Origin: Rhynchosporium graminicola | Lineage: Eukaryota > Ascomycota > Leotiomycetes > Helotiales > Ploettnerulaceae | Length of the DNA stretch: 64,000 nt | Direction: 5' to 3' | NCBI GenBank assembly: GCA_900074885.1 | Contig: FJUW01000004.1 | Coordinates: 2,151,633-2,215,632 of the forward strand | Shown: piece by piece, positions 1 through 11,795 of the stretch | How positions within the stretch are numbered: the first letter of the stretch is position 1 | Layout: each line of letters begins with the position of its first letter | Made by a program: the position numbers and the translations under genes | Notes under the pieces: generated by a model | Told to the model about the DNA's origin: nothing | What the model saw: the letters and a program-made list of their open reading frames with translations, nothing else | Databases searched by the model: none

Positions 1-855
1 AGAATGAGCTGTCCTCTCCCTCCATATCCGAGCTTCATCGCACCCATACTTCAACTGGAAACGCTTGCCAGCTTCACCATCTACTTCCCCTCAATCAAGT
101 CTCATCTTCACGAGTATCGTGAGAACGCTAAGCTCGAGAGGGAACTGTTGCAGCTCAACAATTTGAAGTCATTCAAAGTCTACAACGTATGGCTCCCAAG
201 CTGGGCTACCGCTCGGAGAATCGTTACAGTTCTGAGAAATTCACCGAAGCTGCTCGAATTTGGTATCTCCTTACACGAAGGGCCGGAATTTTTGCAGATA
301 CCTAGTGAGCTGGTCTTCGCCTCTCAGCCCTCTCCATATCTATTCTTTCATGAAAATCCTGCAGAGCGTCCACGGGGCGACACATGCATATTTAATATGA
401 TCTTTGAGGAGTTCTGCAATCCGACAGATCCAGTCACTGGTCGGCCTCTTTCCAATAATACCACACAGTCCACACCTAGGTTGAATCTGAAGAGGCTATA
501 TGTGGGCAACAACTGTTACCTACCGGCCGCCGTTTCCCAGCTGACAAACCTCGAAGTCCTAGAAGAAATGTCGCTTTCTTTCCTCCATCATGACGCAAGG
601 AGTATCTGGGCTGGCTCGGCCATTCGTATCAACGACGACGTTAGTCTCTCGGATATCGCTCGACTAGCTTCAGGGCTGAAACGCATAAATTTTAGTTGGA
701 CTGATATTGAAGACCGCGACAATCCGAGTGGTATGACTTTCCCGAGCTCTACCGCTCTCTTGAACCATCTGGATATATTTAGAATGAGAAGATCTGTTCT
801 CTTGGATTTGGAATACAAGCTGCGGGTCAAGAGCCTGTACACAGGTCAGACCTAG
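1..855 (+). CDS. LRR/F-box-like protein, C-terminal part (5' end outside window)
   Basis: The reading frame is open from the window edge to a TAG at 853-855, giving about 284 residues. Leucine-rich segments recur (LNNLKSFKVYNVW, NSPKLLEFGISL, LTNLEVLEEMSL, LASGLKRINFSW), the pattern of the LRR half of fungal F-box/LRR substrate adaptors of SCF ubiquitin ligases. The F-box itself would lie upstream and is not visible, so the F-box assignment is inference; the LRR-like character is seen directly. The same type of protein recurs, damaged, at 28.3-30.1 kb and 60.8-62.6 kb. The end may be incomplete if a 3' intron was missed. Confidence 0.55.
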   Translation, partial: RMSCPLPPYPSFIAPILQLETLASFTIYFPSIKSHLHEYRENAKLERELLQLNNLKSFKVYNVWLPSWATARRIVTVLRNSPKLLEFGISLHEGPEFLQIPSELVFASQPSPYLFFHENPAERPRGDTCIFNMIFEEFCNPTDPVTGRPLSNNTTQSTPRLNLKRLYVGNNCYLPAAVSQLTNLEVLEEMSLSFLHHDARSIWAGSAIRINDDVSLSDIARLASGLKRINFSWTDIEDRDNPSGMTFPSSTALLNHLDIFRMRRSVLLDLEYKLRVKSLYTGQT

Positions 856-2393
856 AAGGCGTAAATGAGGCTAGTCTTGCGAGATTATGTTCTTTTTTCA
901 CTTTTGTTTGTAAGTTGTACATAAGGGGACCTCCCCAGAAATTGAAATCAAAATCAAAAGACTATTTCGGAAAACCTCATCATCCTAAAAAGTCGTTTAC
1001 TGAGAATTATTTCGATTGGTACATGGTGTTTGAGATAACTGACAAAAACTCATTTACAATTCCAGATACTTTAGACATAATAGAAATCGATAATTTTGAC
1101 ACTAGCTTTAATAGTCCAGAACTCTGATCTATTACTTCAAGAAGTTGATGGTCTAGAAGCTGACGTTTTGTAAGCTGATCACGATCATGAACGAGACTGT
1201 AAAATATTCACCAACAATTCCTGGAGGAACATGGAATTGTAGGCTCATCATCATCGCGATTGCTAGTTGTTAACCACGACAAGAGACATTGCGATTCCTT
1301 GATACATTTTGTAAACAGATGTTCAATGCTTGGCAGTTTACAGAAGTATCACTTGCTTTGCAACGAGTCTATTATGTAGCGCAATGGTAGTCTGCTGTGA
1401 TTCTGCTTCGCCTAAGACAGACTTCAACATCGCAATACCTGCTGCAGCAACACTGTGGTAGAATACATCAAGCAGGAGGAGAAAGAATCCTGGAAGAGGG
1501 TAAGATGCCGAGCAGTAATGCGCTCGCTCCAAGGGGGTTTGGGAAATAAAACTTTTGTACTTCAACCACGGTCTTCAATGGAATTTGGTAGAGATGTACT
1601 CGACGAGTCGACTACCAGCTTACGCTTGAGCTTCATTGGAACATCCAAACGATACTTGGATCCGACCGCGAGTAAAGAGGGCAATAAATCACTACTGATC
1701 TACACCTTACTATTCGTGGCAGTTCAAGGCACGTCGGATACAAAAAATTGGCACGCGCACGCGGGATTAAATCGACATCATAAGTACAAGTAGATCGGGA
1801 AGTAGGTCCCGTTGTAGAATATTTCACCATTGGCAGATCATAATTAGTAGGTTTATATTTTTCCCCAGGCAAGAATCTGCCAACCTCTTATAACGACCGC
1901 CCTAAACCCTCCGGCATTCTTTGTCAATTTGATGAATACGTTACCCGGCTTCTGCTTTCTGATCAATATTAGAAGAAACTGATCGTGAAACATGCCTCTG
2001 ATATCAGTTTCAGTACCTCGGAGTCAACTAGTGAACACTTTGTTGCAGAAGATAGACTTTGAAGTTGTGCTTGTACACGATGCACAATGCCAAGCACTAG
2101 TATCAGTCGGCAGAATTCAATTTACAGTCTTGTAGACGAAAAACAAATAGTGTAGTGTATTCAAATATAGCGAAAGCGTTCCTGGTAGCCGCTGACGGAG
2201 ACACCAATTTCTAAATCGTATAACGATACAACAACCTTTCCTGTAGTCTTGAAGACCCTCTGGGTGTAATAATAATCAAAGAAAAAATATCAACACAAAA
2301 TTGCAAAAGATTCCCTCGATGCGATGTTCGCGTTCTCGATCCTGACAAAAGAAATCGTTCTTCCAAATCAGACACATCCAAAATCACAGGATC
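856..2393. other. Gene-free interval
   Basis: About 1.5 kb with only short overlapping open frames on both strands, none with a recognisable domain, codon pattern or intron structure. The frame at 915-1127 is AT-rich and lacks a credible start. It separates the LRR-like gene from the 3' end of the first BTB gene. Confidence 0.5.
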
Positions 2394-3414
2394 CTACACG
2401 TTTTCGGGAACAAGATAGTCTACCCACCACCGCATACATGTGTATGATCCCGGCGGCCCCATGCAGACTAGGTCTGCTTCATTGTGGGCTTCCGACCTAA
2501 TAGCGTTGACTGACGTGTTGGCAATATCGATAAGCAGTTGTTTCGGGTAGTTCTGCGGAGACTGAGAGAAGGTGCCGCAAAGAGCTGTGAAGATGCAACG
2601 ATCCACGATCCTCTGCCTAAGGACGCTGCCAGATACCGTCTGTTCGTATACATAGGGATACAACGACGAGTAGCAGGCATTCGTATGGAAGTCGTAGAGG
2701 TGCTTCATGACGACATTTTGAAGACGAGCGACGCGCAATCTGCCGGCAAGTATCCATAGCTGGATTAGATAGAAGTAGTCCAATACTTTGCTATCCCTCT
2801 TTGCGTAGTATTCTTCTACAGTGTCGTATTGAAGCATGGGCTCCCTACTTCTGACACCGTCATTGCTGATGGGCTCTCTTGCCACAGAGGAGGTGTCCAA
2901 GTCTGTCGAAGTTCTATCTGCTTCTTGGATATTATCAGTATCGTCATCATCCTTGATAACAACATGATCGTCGCTATCGACATCTTCCGGAGGCGCCGGG
3001 ATGGTTCGGGTATAAAGCCATTTTACGAAGAGGCGGAAGGTCCCAGGGCTAATGTCGCGGAGACGGTAGGGTTTGTGTCGACGCGTGCTAAATGCTTCGG
3101 CTAGAGCGGGAGAATGATGACAAGCAAATTCTGGTTGAGCATTAGCATGCTGTCGAGAGTACGTGTGACGATGTTAGTTTTGTACCTTTATGCACCATGA
3201 AGATTTCATCTTTGCCGTGCTTCCCCACCCTGATGTAAGCATTTCAGAAGGCGCACTAGATTTCATCAACATATATACAAATCTCAATATATATCAAGCC
3301 TTACGGAAAGTCAGGCTCATCAGATTTCATTTTCTTATTGCTTCCTGGCGTCGAGGGCCCCGGTAGTGCGTCCTGTGATGCCCTCTTTGGTTTCGAGTCT
3401 CTTCCCGGTGCCAT
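2394..3414 (-). CDS. BTB/POZ domain protein (intact, three exons)
   Basis: Exons 3414-3305, 3229-3186 and 3130-2394 join in phase into 296 residues. ATG at 3414 starts a short basic/Ser/Pro leader (MAPGRDSKPKRASQD). The BTB core spans the 44-nt middle exon and the start of exon 3: DEIFMVHKEFACHHSPALAE, then FRLFVKWLYTRTI, an Asp-rich insert of about 60 residues, and the helical part LQLWILAGRL-type/ARLQNVVMKHLYDF. Fungal proteins of this kind have one BTB fold and no MATH or Kelch partner; BTB domains dimerise and some recruit Cullin-3, but the role here is unknown. Introns are 75 and 55 nt with good donors. It is the leftmost member of the BTB cluster. The long acidic insert inside the BTB fold is unusual. 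Confidence 0.8.
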
Positions 3415-5181
3415 TTTGCTCTATCTATCTAGTGGGTTAGCAAAGTTCCAACTGGCTTCACATCACCATGCATCGATGCAACAGCGATTAAGATTGCATT
3501 GAAGAAGTATTCGCGTTTGAAGGTAGAAAACTATCGATGTTCGGCTTCTTCTTGAACTTACAGAATGTGTGATACCGTTTCAATGTAGCTTGACCGATAG
3601 AATGGATAGTTCCTCAGTGATGTACAAGATGATAAGGAGCAGAATCGATGCGGAGGTTGTTGGACTGTAATTTCAAATAAGGTTGACGCGTTTGCATGCG
3701 ACGCGCCATGCACGTGCCACCCAAGCCCCTATCGTGTCAAAGTGCTTTCAGAGTTTCTTTTCTACGGAGCATTACTTTTGTTTCAGTTGGGGTAGAAAAT
3801 CAAAACGAGATCTGTGATGTCTTCAATTCCGATTCCGCATTGTACGGATCTTTCTCAGTCAAGCTTTAACAAGCTCAACACTCGGACCCATCACAACCTC
3901 AGTTAGTCACCAGTTCTCCCGAACATGATCCTAACTCTTCTTTGGTACACTTCTGCTTATGATCACCGATGAACTTCGTGTCGATCTATCGATGACTGGA
4001 GTCACTTCGGTGGGGACCCTGCTCTTGTCGTATTCTCACTGTCGTTCCTGACTTTCTGTGGAGGCTGTTTCCAGTATGAAGCAGTGGACATCATGCTCGA
4101 CTTCCTGTTGCACGAGTACAAATTAATCTGCAGTCTGACATAATATACCTGGTTGAATTCAAATTGGAAAGATCACATCCGTACTTGGTAAAGATCCGCC
4201 AAGTACTAAGCGAGGTGAAAAACATCAGGACTCACTACCACATGCAATTGTTGCCCGTGCGAGGCCTCGGAGTGCATTCGTCATACACTCAGGTGTGAAT
4301 AAGTGGTTCGAAATATGTGATTCAATATCTCTATTCTAAGTATCAAGTATAATGTATTTGAATTGGGACACGCGAAGCCTCGATTACAAATCGCACATCA
4401 TGTTTAGGAGGAGCGTTGGCATTCCATAAAATGTTCCCCGACTAATCGAGAGTTGCGTTAAAAATAAGATTTCTAGAATAAGACACTCGATTCGATCGTA
4501 AACCAAGCCGGCAAAGATATCAGCAAAGTGCTTTGCGAAGGAAAGGGAACGTCCGATCTCAGAGTTCCATACCCATGTGAACTATGCGCATAGAGATGAT
4601 ATTGTGCAGGATATGTATAGGTATGACTATTGAAGGGAAAGAAGCTGCGAAAGTAGGAAGGCGTTAATGATGCGGTTGCCCGCGTCGGATATTTTGCGTC
4701 AATTGCCGATTCGGAGTCGTATCAGGATAAGCCTGAAGAAGTGTAGGTGAATATTGAAGTCACAGACCCAGGAATATGAAGTTAAACTTAGGTTCATGCA
4801 GCATAATTCAGAGACCTTGGAAAACAGACATCCTCGTTCCTGCGACGTTGCTACGCCAAGACCTCGGCTAAGTCACCCATTTGTCAACAAAGGTGGCCAA
4901 TGCCCTTCTGGTGGCATTTCAGCCAGGGGAGCCCCCAATCCCGTTCGAAAAAAGAAGAACCCCTTTGAGTCACATAACACAACTAAAGGGCAAAACAAGA
5001 GTCATGGTACCCAGTTGCGCCAACCAACTGACTCGCACAGCTCTAGCTATTCCATTCATGTTGAGGATAATCTTACCTCCTTAGGGACAACCACATTCTC
5101 TTCAGCACCAACATAATACTCCTTAGCTCAAGGAAAGGGACTAAACTCCATCCATTATCAACTTTTAGGCTCATCACAATA
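3415..5181. other. Gene-free interval between two minus-strand BTB loci
   Basis: About 1.8 kb without a supportable gene. It holds the promoter side of the first BTB gene and the 3' side of the broken one. The overlapping frames at 4754-5116 and 4881-5084 are low-complexity and have no recognisable domain. Confidence 0.5.
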
Positions 5182-5945
5182 TCAATCAACAAACCCCTCT
5201 GGCAAGTGTCCTCCATCTAACCAAGCCTGCAAACCCTTAACACTCGTAGCCCATGCTATCCTGTCCGCAGCTAATATCCTCACAACCGATCTTCCTTTCG
5301 AAGACCCGTACGCATATTATAGGAAGCTATTAAATCATTCGCTTTCAACACACTCAACCAGCGGGTGCAATCTATCCATGATTTTGTTTTGTAGTGCCGG
5401 CATAAGGAATCGTTGCGCAAGTGACCATAGCTTTGCAAGACAAAGGACATTTGTATCGCGTTCAGTAAGATCAAGATCAAGCTTTTGATTGTAAAACCAC
5501 TCCATAAGCATGCCGAAGCTATCCGATTCGACATCTGGAAGGTTCATAGTTTGCGTCTTACCCTCATGGAGGTGCTGCCGAAGGCTTTGGCAAAGAAGTT
5601 GGAGTAGTGGCAGTTGATGTCTTTATGGATCGTGAAGGTTTCTTTCGATTCTTCGGGGCCGATGAAAATCGTTACGACGCTCTGAGGACGCCTAGTAAAT
5701 GTTAACTTTAGGTATCGATGCATTGCGCGGAGCCAAAGCTACCTCAAGCTCGGTGCTTTCTTCTTCTTTAATTGCGCCTGCTGTTGCGAGGACTCGGGTC
5801 CAGGCGTGTGGCTCATGCTCCTCGCGATTGGGGATGAAATGGAGGCTTGAGAAGAGGCTTTTTGCGCGCTGCACGGAGCGTCCATTGTGGTGAGGGACGA
5901 GGAGAATGGAGGAGTAGAGTCCGGTGTGGAGTTTCGGGAATTCAT
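5182..5945 (-). pseudogene. BTB/POZ protein, frameshifted with internal stops
   Basis: Exon 1 (5945-5743, ATG at 5945) encodes a Ser/Pro/Gln-rich leader. A 50-nt intron (5742-5692) leads into the BTB start SVVTIFIGPEESKETFTIHK and CHYSNFFAKAF. Near 5566 the frame shifts by one base; the next frame continues the fold (GKTQTMNLPDVESDSFGML, MEWFYNQKLDLDL, LWSLAQRFLMPALQNKIMD). A TGA at 5337-5335 and a TAA at 5319-5317 then interrupt the C-terminal helices, which continue in the same frame (YAYGSSKGRSVVRILAADR) to a TGA at 5184-5182. The TAA lies where CAA (Gln) fits. No intron of plausible length removes the frameshift. This is a recent pseudogene of the cluster family. Confidence 0.75.
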
Positions 5946-6569
5946 GATGACACTTGATCCATAAACGTCGAAGAGGTAGAGAAAGCAAGCTGCCGTGTGC
6001 TGAGAAGAAACCAAGATGGCACCGCCCTTCGTGTTGGCCTTCGCTTGTTCAGGTTGAGTTCACGTTCGAACATGCAGGGAGAGCCACCTACGCTCTTTTT
6101 AGATATAGAACCATGAATCAGAAACGTCTGAGCGTCCTACTCACCTAAAGCTTGTTATTATTCCTCGAGTGAATTCAAGGAGAGGCTGATAACAATCATG
6201 GCGGTAGACGACAAGTGGCAGCTCGCTTAGAGTGTGGGGCCAAACAGACTTAGCGCCAATTGATATTCTTCTCCAAACCCACGACATAGACTCGATATTT
6301 TCTCGATAATATCGAAATACTACATCAAACCTTACTGTAGTTTTGGTAGCTGAATTGCGATTCCATTTTGTGCACCTTCGCCACGACCAAGTTTGCTTTT
6401 TAGACTCCCTGTCTCCCAACCCTTCTATATCACGAATTTCGGACCTATTGTTAAGAAAGTCAACAAACACAAGACGTGGAGACCCACTTTTGTTGCAGCT
6501 TCGATACATCCCACGCCTTTAGCACGACACCTAATACTCTGCACTGTACCAATCGCTTTTACTACAACC

Positions 6570-7565
6570 ATGTCTCACAAGATGGGAACAATCGGTGCGG
6601 CGCGTACCTCGGCGTGTACCAAAAAGCCAAAGGTGGACTTCAGGTATGTGGAACCTTGACCGCCCGTAAATTAATGTTTCTGCCTGCCCTTATTAATGCT
6701 TCCTTGTAGTAAACCTTCGGCCCTGATCACCATCGTCGCTGGTAAAGCTCCCCACGCCAAGGGCTTCTCCTTCCATCAGGATATTATCTGCTTCTACTCT
6801 CCTGTCTTCAAGAATGACATTGCCCAAGGCTGTAACAGTATTGAGCTCGAAGATGTTGAAGTTTCTACCTTAGGTCTTCTAGCCCATTGGATCTACACCC
6901 AGGAAATCCGATTGGAGAACCCGGATACATGCAAGAACTCCGCAACGGTTGTGAACACCCATCTTCTACCACTGTCGATGTTATGGAAACTTGCGTCACG
7001 ATTTAACATAACTGGTCTACAGAACACGGTCATTAACAAGATGGTTTCTATTCTCGATGCAATCAATATTGTAGATGCCACGGCTTTCGTCGTTGGTGTG
7101 TATGAGGATGAGACTACCATCAACACTCCGATAAGAGCTTTGGCTATTCACCACGCTGCCAAGAGTCTCACACCAGAATTGCTCGCCGATATCCGACCCG
7201 TTGCCCCAGTTGATTTTCTCTACGATATGAGCATGGCTTTTGTACAGCACAACGACCTTACGCACAATAGCAATCGATACAATTTCATTGATCCGAACAG
7301 ATTCCACGTTGGTATTCCCGAGGTCGATGAGGAGATGCTTGATTTGGAACTGAAAGACTTGGACTGCGAAGATCCTGATGACGAAAAAGACGATGAGAAC
7401 GTTCTGCAAGAGCACTTCCGTGACGATGCCACGCTCGTTGCTGATGAGGTTTCAGGAATGGCTGTACCATGTGGTGACGATTTCCACAAGGAAGATGGAG
7501 TGGATGTAGATCAGGAGGATGTGATGGTCGAGGAGGAAGATCCTCTCGGTGGAATTTTTGACTAA
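6570..7565 (+). CDS. BTB/POZ domain protein with long acidic C-terminus (intact)
   Basis: Exons 6570-6643 and 6710-7565 join in phase (66-nt intron, GTATGT donor, TTGTAG acceptor) into 309 residues. After a 24-residue leader the BTB fold begins with ALITIVAGKAPHAKGFSFHQ and CFYSPVFKNDI, then ELEDVEVSTLGLLAHWIYTQ and LWKLASRFNITGLQNTVINK. Residues from about 220 to the end are strongly acidic (runs of D and E), which the sister genes lack. The ATG at 6570 is the first in frame after a stop-bounded 5' region. The gene is divergent from the broken BTB gene to its left, and the remaining cluster members to its right are all on this strand. Function unknown; a protein-protein adaptor is the family expectation. 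Confidence 0.8.
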
Positions 7566-8633
7566 GATCTCTCGGGAGCTGATGTTAGGGACCTTTGAAG
7601 CTATTTCGACTTCAAATTCCCTCACAAATATTAGGGCCAGCAGATGCCGGGCCAGAAATGGGAATGGTTTTGACTGGTTTTATCACTTTGAACGTGTTTC
7701 TGGGTGGCATGGGGCGAATGACACATCATAGGGCTTGGGCGTTTCACAATTCTTTCTGGGTCTGGGGAAGAAGGAGTTGAATCGTGAGTTGTTTCACGCT
7801 GGGACCATTTCTTGAGGCCCCGCATAAGAATACACATCAGTGATTGCAACAGATATTGGATTACGGGATAAATGAAGCGATCAGAAGAGCTTACCATCTT
7901 GCTACCCAGTGATAATGTATCTCAGTAATCATAACAAGTCTCTGGTGACATTTTGTTATGATGTACTGTTGTTTTAGCTTGCTAGGATAAAGTTTGGTTG
8001 ACAAATCTAGCGTTAAAGGCTCCAAGTGATATTGCCTAGAATGAGGGAGCAAATATATATTCACGTTAACTTTTTCTCATCCTGGGGCCTTCAAGTTTCC
8101 GTTTTAGTAGGCACTTTTTAAGTCTACAGCATACTATTTAAGCTATTGAAAGCTGCACATCGCAAATACCATCTAAGGTCTATCTATGGGCCCAGAACCC
8201 CATTATTCTTGATTGGAGGGTATACCGAACCTTCCAAAGCTCATATGAGGCTTCGTTCGTAGTTTTTGAGGAGTTAAACATAATGCGGTACTTTCTTTTT
8301 AGCTCCATACTCAAGCGGCTTTATATCCATCACGAGAATATCCACATTTCTTCAGTCCACGGCAAGTTTGGTACCACTTTTGGCGTCCTCAGAAGGCTAG
8401 CTAGATCCATTTGATATCGCAAGAATAAATCAGCTCGGTCTCTCCTCACCCTGGTCGCAGGCTCTCTAAATCCGCTTTGAGCTTAGTGCACACTTGCCCT
8501 ACTTTCCTAACCTCTTTACCTTTTCTTCTTCCACATTTTGGTAACCAACCTAACGTTAGCATCTCAACTAAAAAACCCCTGGATTCACCAAGATCAATAT
8601 TGTTTCCACAATCAACCCTCGAAACCAACTCAC
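7566..8633. other. Gene-free interval
   Basis: About 1.07 kb between two BTB loci. Small frames at 7549-7897 overlap on both strands and show no domain. The last 250 bases become rich in CT tracts, typical of a fungal 5' leader for the next locus. Confidence 0.45.
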
Positions 8634-9544
8634 ATGTCTCCCTCCAAAGCATCGACAGGCGCAAGTCTGCCAGCAGCAGGAAAGGTTGGTGAGGTTACAT
8701 CTGGACTCATCGCAACCTCTCTATTGTAAGATAACCTTATACTCCCGGCCTTGCTATAAGCTAATAAGTACTAGCTCCCCACAGCCAGTCTTTACGGTCA
8801 TCATCAAGACTAAAAATAATCAAGAGATGTTCAACAGCAACCTGCCAACCTCTGCACACGAGGAAACGAGCAACCACAAGTTCATCATCCACAAAAACAT
8901 CATCTGCCATCATTCACCCTTCTTTGCCGCAGCGCTTAATAGCAATTTCCGCGAGGGAGGAAAATACCAAAGTGATGATCTTCGATGATATCGTCCCAAT
9001 TCTGTTTGGATCATTCGTTCATTGGCTGTACCGCAAGACGGTCGCGGCAGATGGTGGTGTTGTGCCAGCTCCTGAGATGATGGTCGGCCTTTGGATCATG
9101 GCGGAGCGCTTCCTCATTCCTACCATACAAGACCAGATAATGGACAAACTTTTCGAAGCCATTCCTTCTCAGTTCTCGATACCAACGATCAATGCTACTG
9201 CTAAGGCTATCCATGAATCTGGCTCAAAAGTCCTTATCTCAATGCTTCTGAACCGCATCTCTCATGAGCGAGGTTCCATCCGCGATGCGTGGGTTGATGG
9301 ATTGTCTATAGAGTTGTTGAGGCGATTTGCGAAGGGCCAGTTTGATCATAGCCCTGGCTCATCGTCGAAGATATATCATGTTGCTGCCAGAGTGGAGGAA
9401 AAAGCCAAATCAAAGCCCCTACTGAGTATCCACAGTTATAAACTTTCTGGAGACTTAGGAAGTGGGCTTACAAGTCGCCCGAGTAAGAGATCTAGAAATG
9501 ACAGTGAACATGAAGACTGGTTTCATGGGATAACAACACGATGA
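8634..9544 (+). pseudogene. BTB/POZ protein with a single-base frameshift
   Basis: ATG at 8634 opens a short Ser/Ala leader; an intron (probably 8685-8784, GTTGGT donor, CCCACAG acceptor) leads to the BTB start PVFTVIIKTKNNQE. The fold continues HKFIIHKNIICHHSPFFAAA and LNSNFREGG, where the frame runs into a stop. One base less in the G-run at about 8954-8960 restores the other half in the next frame: ENTKVMIFDDIVPILFGSFV, HWLYRKT, GLWIMAERFLIPTIQDQIMD, and a C-terminal tail ending at 9544. The frameshift is seen directly; whether it is a fixed null or a base-call error at a G/A run cannot be told here. Everything else about the gene looks functional. Confidence 0.7.
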
Positions 9545-10020
9545 GTGTCTCAAATGGTCCGAAAGGAATTTCTGATGGACACTACCATCAAACGCATAGC
9601 ACCACTATTGTATGCTCGTATCAACATCATCGATGGTACTACTGGATTTTGAAAGTTTCTTTTGGCTTGATTGGCCTCCATAAGATCAAGGAAAGCACAT
9701 TGAAATTGGTTGCTGGTACTCCAGTAGCTTCCCAAATGAGAAATTCCCCCTTAAGGCACTGCCATTTATCTTAATCGTGATATGCAACTTGCACACTACT
9801 TAATTATACCGCCCTACGAGCTAAAATCTATAATCTTTGGTCGTTGAAGCTCTCTCCATATGGAGACTGGACCTAGTTCCCAAACCAGGCAATATATTTG
9901 ATTGCGCTAGCCTTATAAGCGAGATACTAGCGGCCTCTCAACTTTTCCCGCCTGGTCTTCTTCATCTGATCATCGTCATCTTCACCCCGAAATTGTCAAA
10001 TTATCTCACAAAATCACCAT
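9545..10020. promoter_or_regulatory. Intergenic 5' region of the next BTB locus
   Basis: About 480 bases without a gene. The proximal part (about 9930-10015) is pyrimidine-rich with CATC/TCATC repeats, a typical ascomycete 5' leader just before the ATG at 10021. No clear TATA box. Confidence 0.35.
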
Positions 10021-10866
10021 GAAGGAGGAAGAAGGCTCTCGAAAGTCGCTCATCGTCAAACTCAAGCTACCTTACACTGTCGTCCTCGAAAGCCCTTCAG
10101 GTTCCTTGAATACTCAACCAGCAGCATCTGCAAATCCCACAATGGCGAGCTCAGTTGCTGCAAAAACAGCGACAAAGATGATTTCCAGGCGTCCTAGCAT
10201 GCAGTAAGTCTATATATGACCTGAATTCACAAAAGCTCCTGACGGCTTCTGGTGAGCCACAATCTATGGTCAAAATCGTTGTCAATTGCAGATTTCCTCC
10301 TGAAATCAAGACGTTCGCGGTCCATAGGAGTTTTCTTTGTCATTATTCCCCTGTCTTCAAACGTAAATGCAGGGACCCTCTCATCGATACTAACGAAATC
10401 GTGCTCAACAAGGAAGATAGCTCAGCTTTCTCAAATTTAGTGCACTGGATTTACTACCAGGACATCCAAGGGCCCTCGGGTTCGACTTTGAATCTACGAC
10501 AGTTCTCGTGCCTTCAAGAACTGCAGTCAAGTACAAGATCATTAAGCTGCAAAACATGGTCATTGACGCTTTCCACGAGAGGTTGTCAGGGGAGGCCTGG
10601 CTCGGAAAGGATTTGTGCAGACAAAGGACGGCACTGGGTTTCATTCTCCATCAAGGTTGGGCTACATGGAATAGAATGATTTTCGATGAGCTTTTGGCAA
10701 CTAAGAATCAAGGAGTATATTCGATTTGCTATCTAGCTTGTTAACCGGATGTGACATTTTGTTGGAGGTTGCACAAGGATTGAAGAAAAGTCAACTGGAG
10801 GGGCGAGTTCCTGATCGCCGCCCAGCTTCCTACTACCACATCCCGGATCCGAAGGTCGAGAAGTAA
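10021..10866 (+). pseudogene. BTB/POZ protein, frames broken at least twice
   Basis: ATG at 10021 opens a 62-codon Ser/Ala/Thr-rich leader ending at a GTAAGT donor (10204). The BTB start MVKIVVN... EIKTFAVHRSFLCHYSPVFK and SAFSNLVHWIYYQDIQG follow in one frame (10266 onward). The helical part VKYKIIKLQNMVIDAFHERL is in another frame (from about 10508). The C-terminal part LLEVAQGLKKSQLEGRVPDR ... SYYHIPD is in a third frame, ending at TAA 10864-10866. No pair of splice sites I can find rejoins these segments, so I call it a decayed copy. The closing YYHIP motif resembles the tails of the intact copies (HYIPP at 14.4 kb, KYRIP at 15.9 kb). Confidence 0.65.
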
Positions 10867-11008
10867 GCGCGCAAAATGGAAAAGGAGCTTGGTGATATTT
10901 CGGGCCGGGGCATGTTGATGGGGAATGAACCGGTTGAAGAGTATCGAGGCTGGTTGTCGCTCAAAATAGCAGCCAATGTCTCACTGGCAGGGTGGTTCCA
11001 AGATCGAT

Positions 11009-11230
11009 GCTGGGTGACTTCGTCACCAATGAGGTGAGGATTAGATCAACGCCATAGACTCGTGAATGTCGATGCTTTAGCAATATCGAAGGATGGTGTG
11101 AATTTCATGAAATTCGTACAATTGTGAAGTCCCAGTATTACTGTGTGACTTTGCATTCTCATTTAGGTAAGGACTTTCTGAGCTTGGAATCAATCGAGCA
11201 CTCACCTCATTACCGATGAAGTGACCCAGC
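11009..11230. repeat. Imperfect inverted repeat, about 30-bp arms
   Basis: Arms 11009-11038 and 11201-11230 are reverse complements with about six mismatches (GCTGGGTGACTTCGTC... against CTCACCTCATTACCGATG...). About 160 bases separate them. Weaker similarity continues outward. It lies in gene-free DNA after a BTB relic. Confidence 0.5.
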
Positions 11231-11795
11231 TTCAGATATCTAGCGCAAAGAGCTTTGCTCAAAATCGAAGCCTTTCCGAAAGTGGCGCCCAATCTTGCAG
11301 GTCCGTCTTAGAATAAGAAGATGACACTCTAATCGATCCAGCAGGGCTTCGGAAGATCATGCTTAGATATGCAGTTGTGTGACATCTGCGCCGAAAAGAA
11401 CACATGGTCCAATAATCAGTTTCAAAGGCAAAAACTATCTTAAAGCTTCTTTTAGAAAACTCAACGAAAAAGTATCAGCTGCAGGCATAAAATTCTCTTG
11501 AGTGGATCACATCAAGTTTCCGCAGGGCAGTCGTGATTTACCACCAGATTATTGTTAAATTTTCGGCCTTCGGAGAGGCCCACTGGCCGATTAGTCTAAA
11601 ATTCGTCCTAAATTTGCTGTAGGTGAAGTAGTCATGCGTACTTCCATCTCTAATTTGAGGCTGCGAGTATCCAGATTCACTTTCTTGTCACAACCAGTCA
11701 ATCTACCAGATTCGGGCCCCGGAACCTATAAAAGTCGAGTTCATTTCCTCCAAAGCTTTCAACCTGATCTACACAGCAACAATACCATTTGCGAA

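Noticed and set aside
915..1127. 70-codon plus-strand frame after the first LRR-like gene
   Set aside because: AT-rich, no credible ATG and no recognisable motif.
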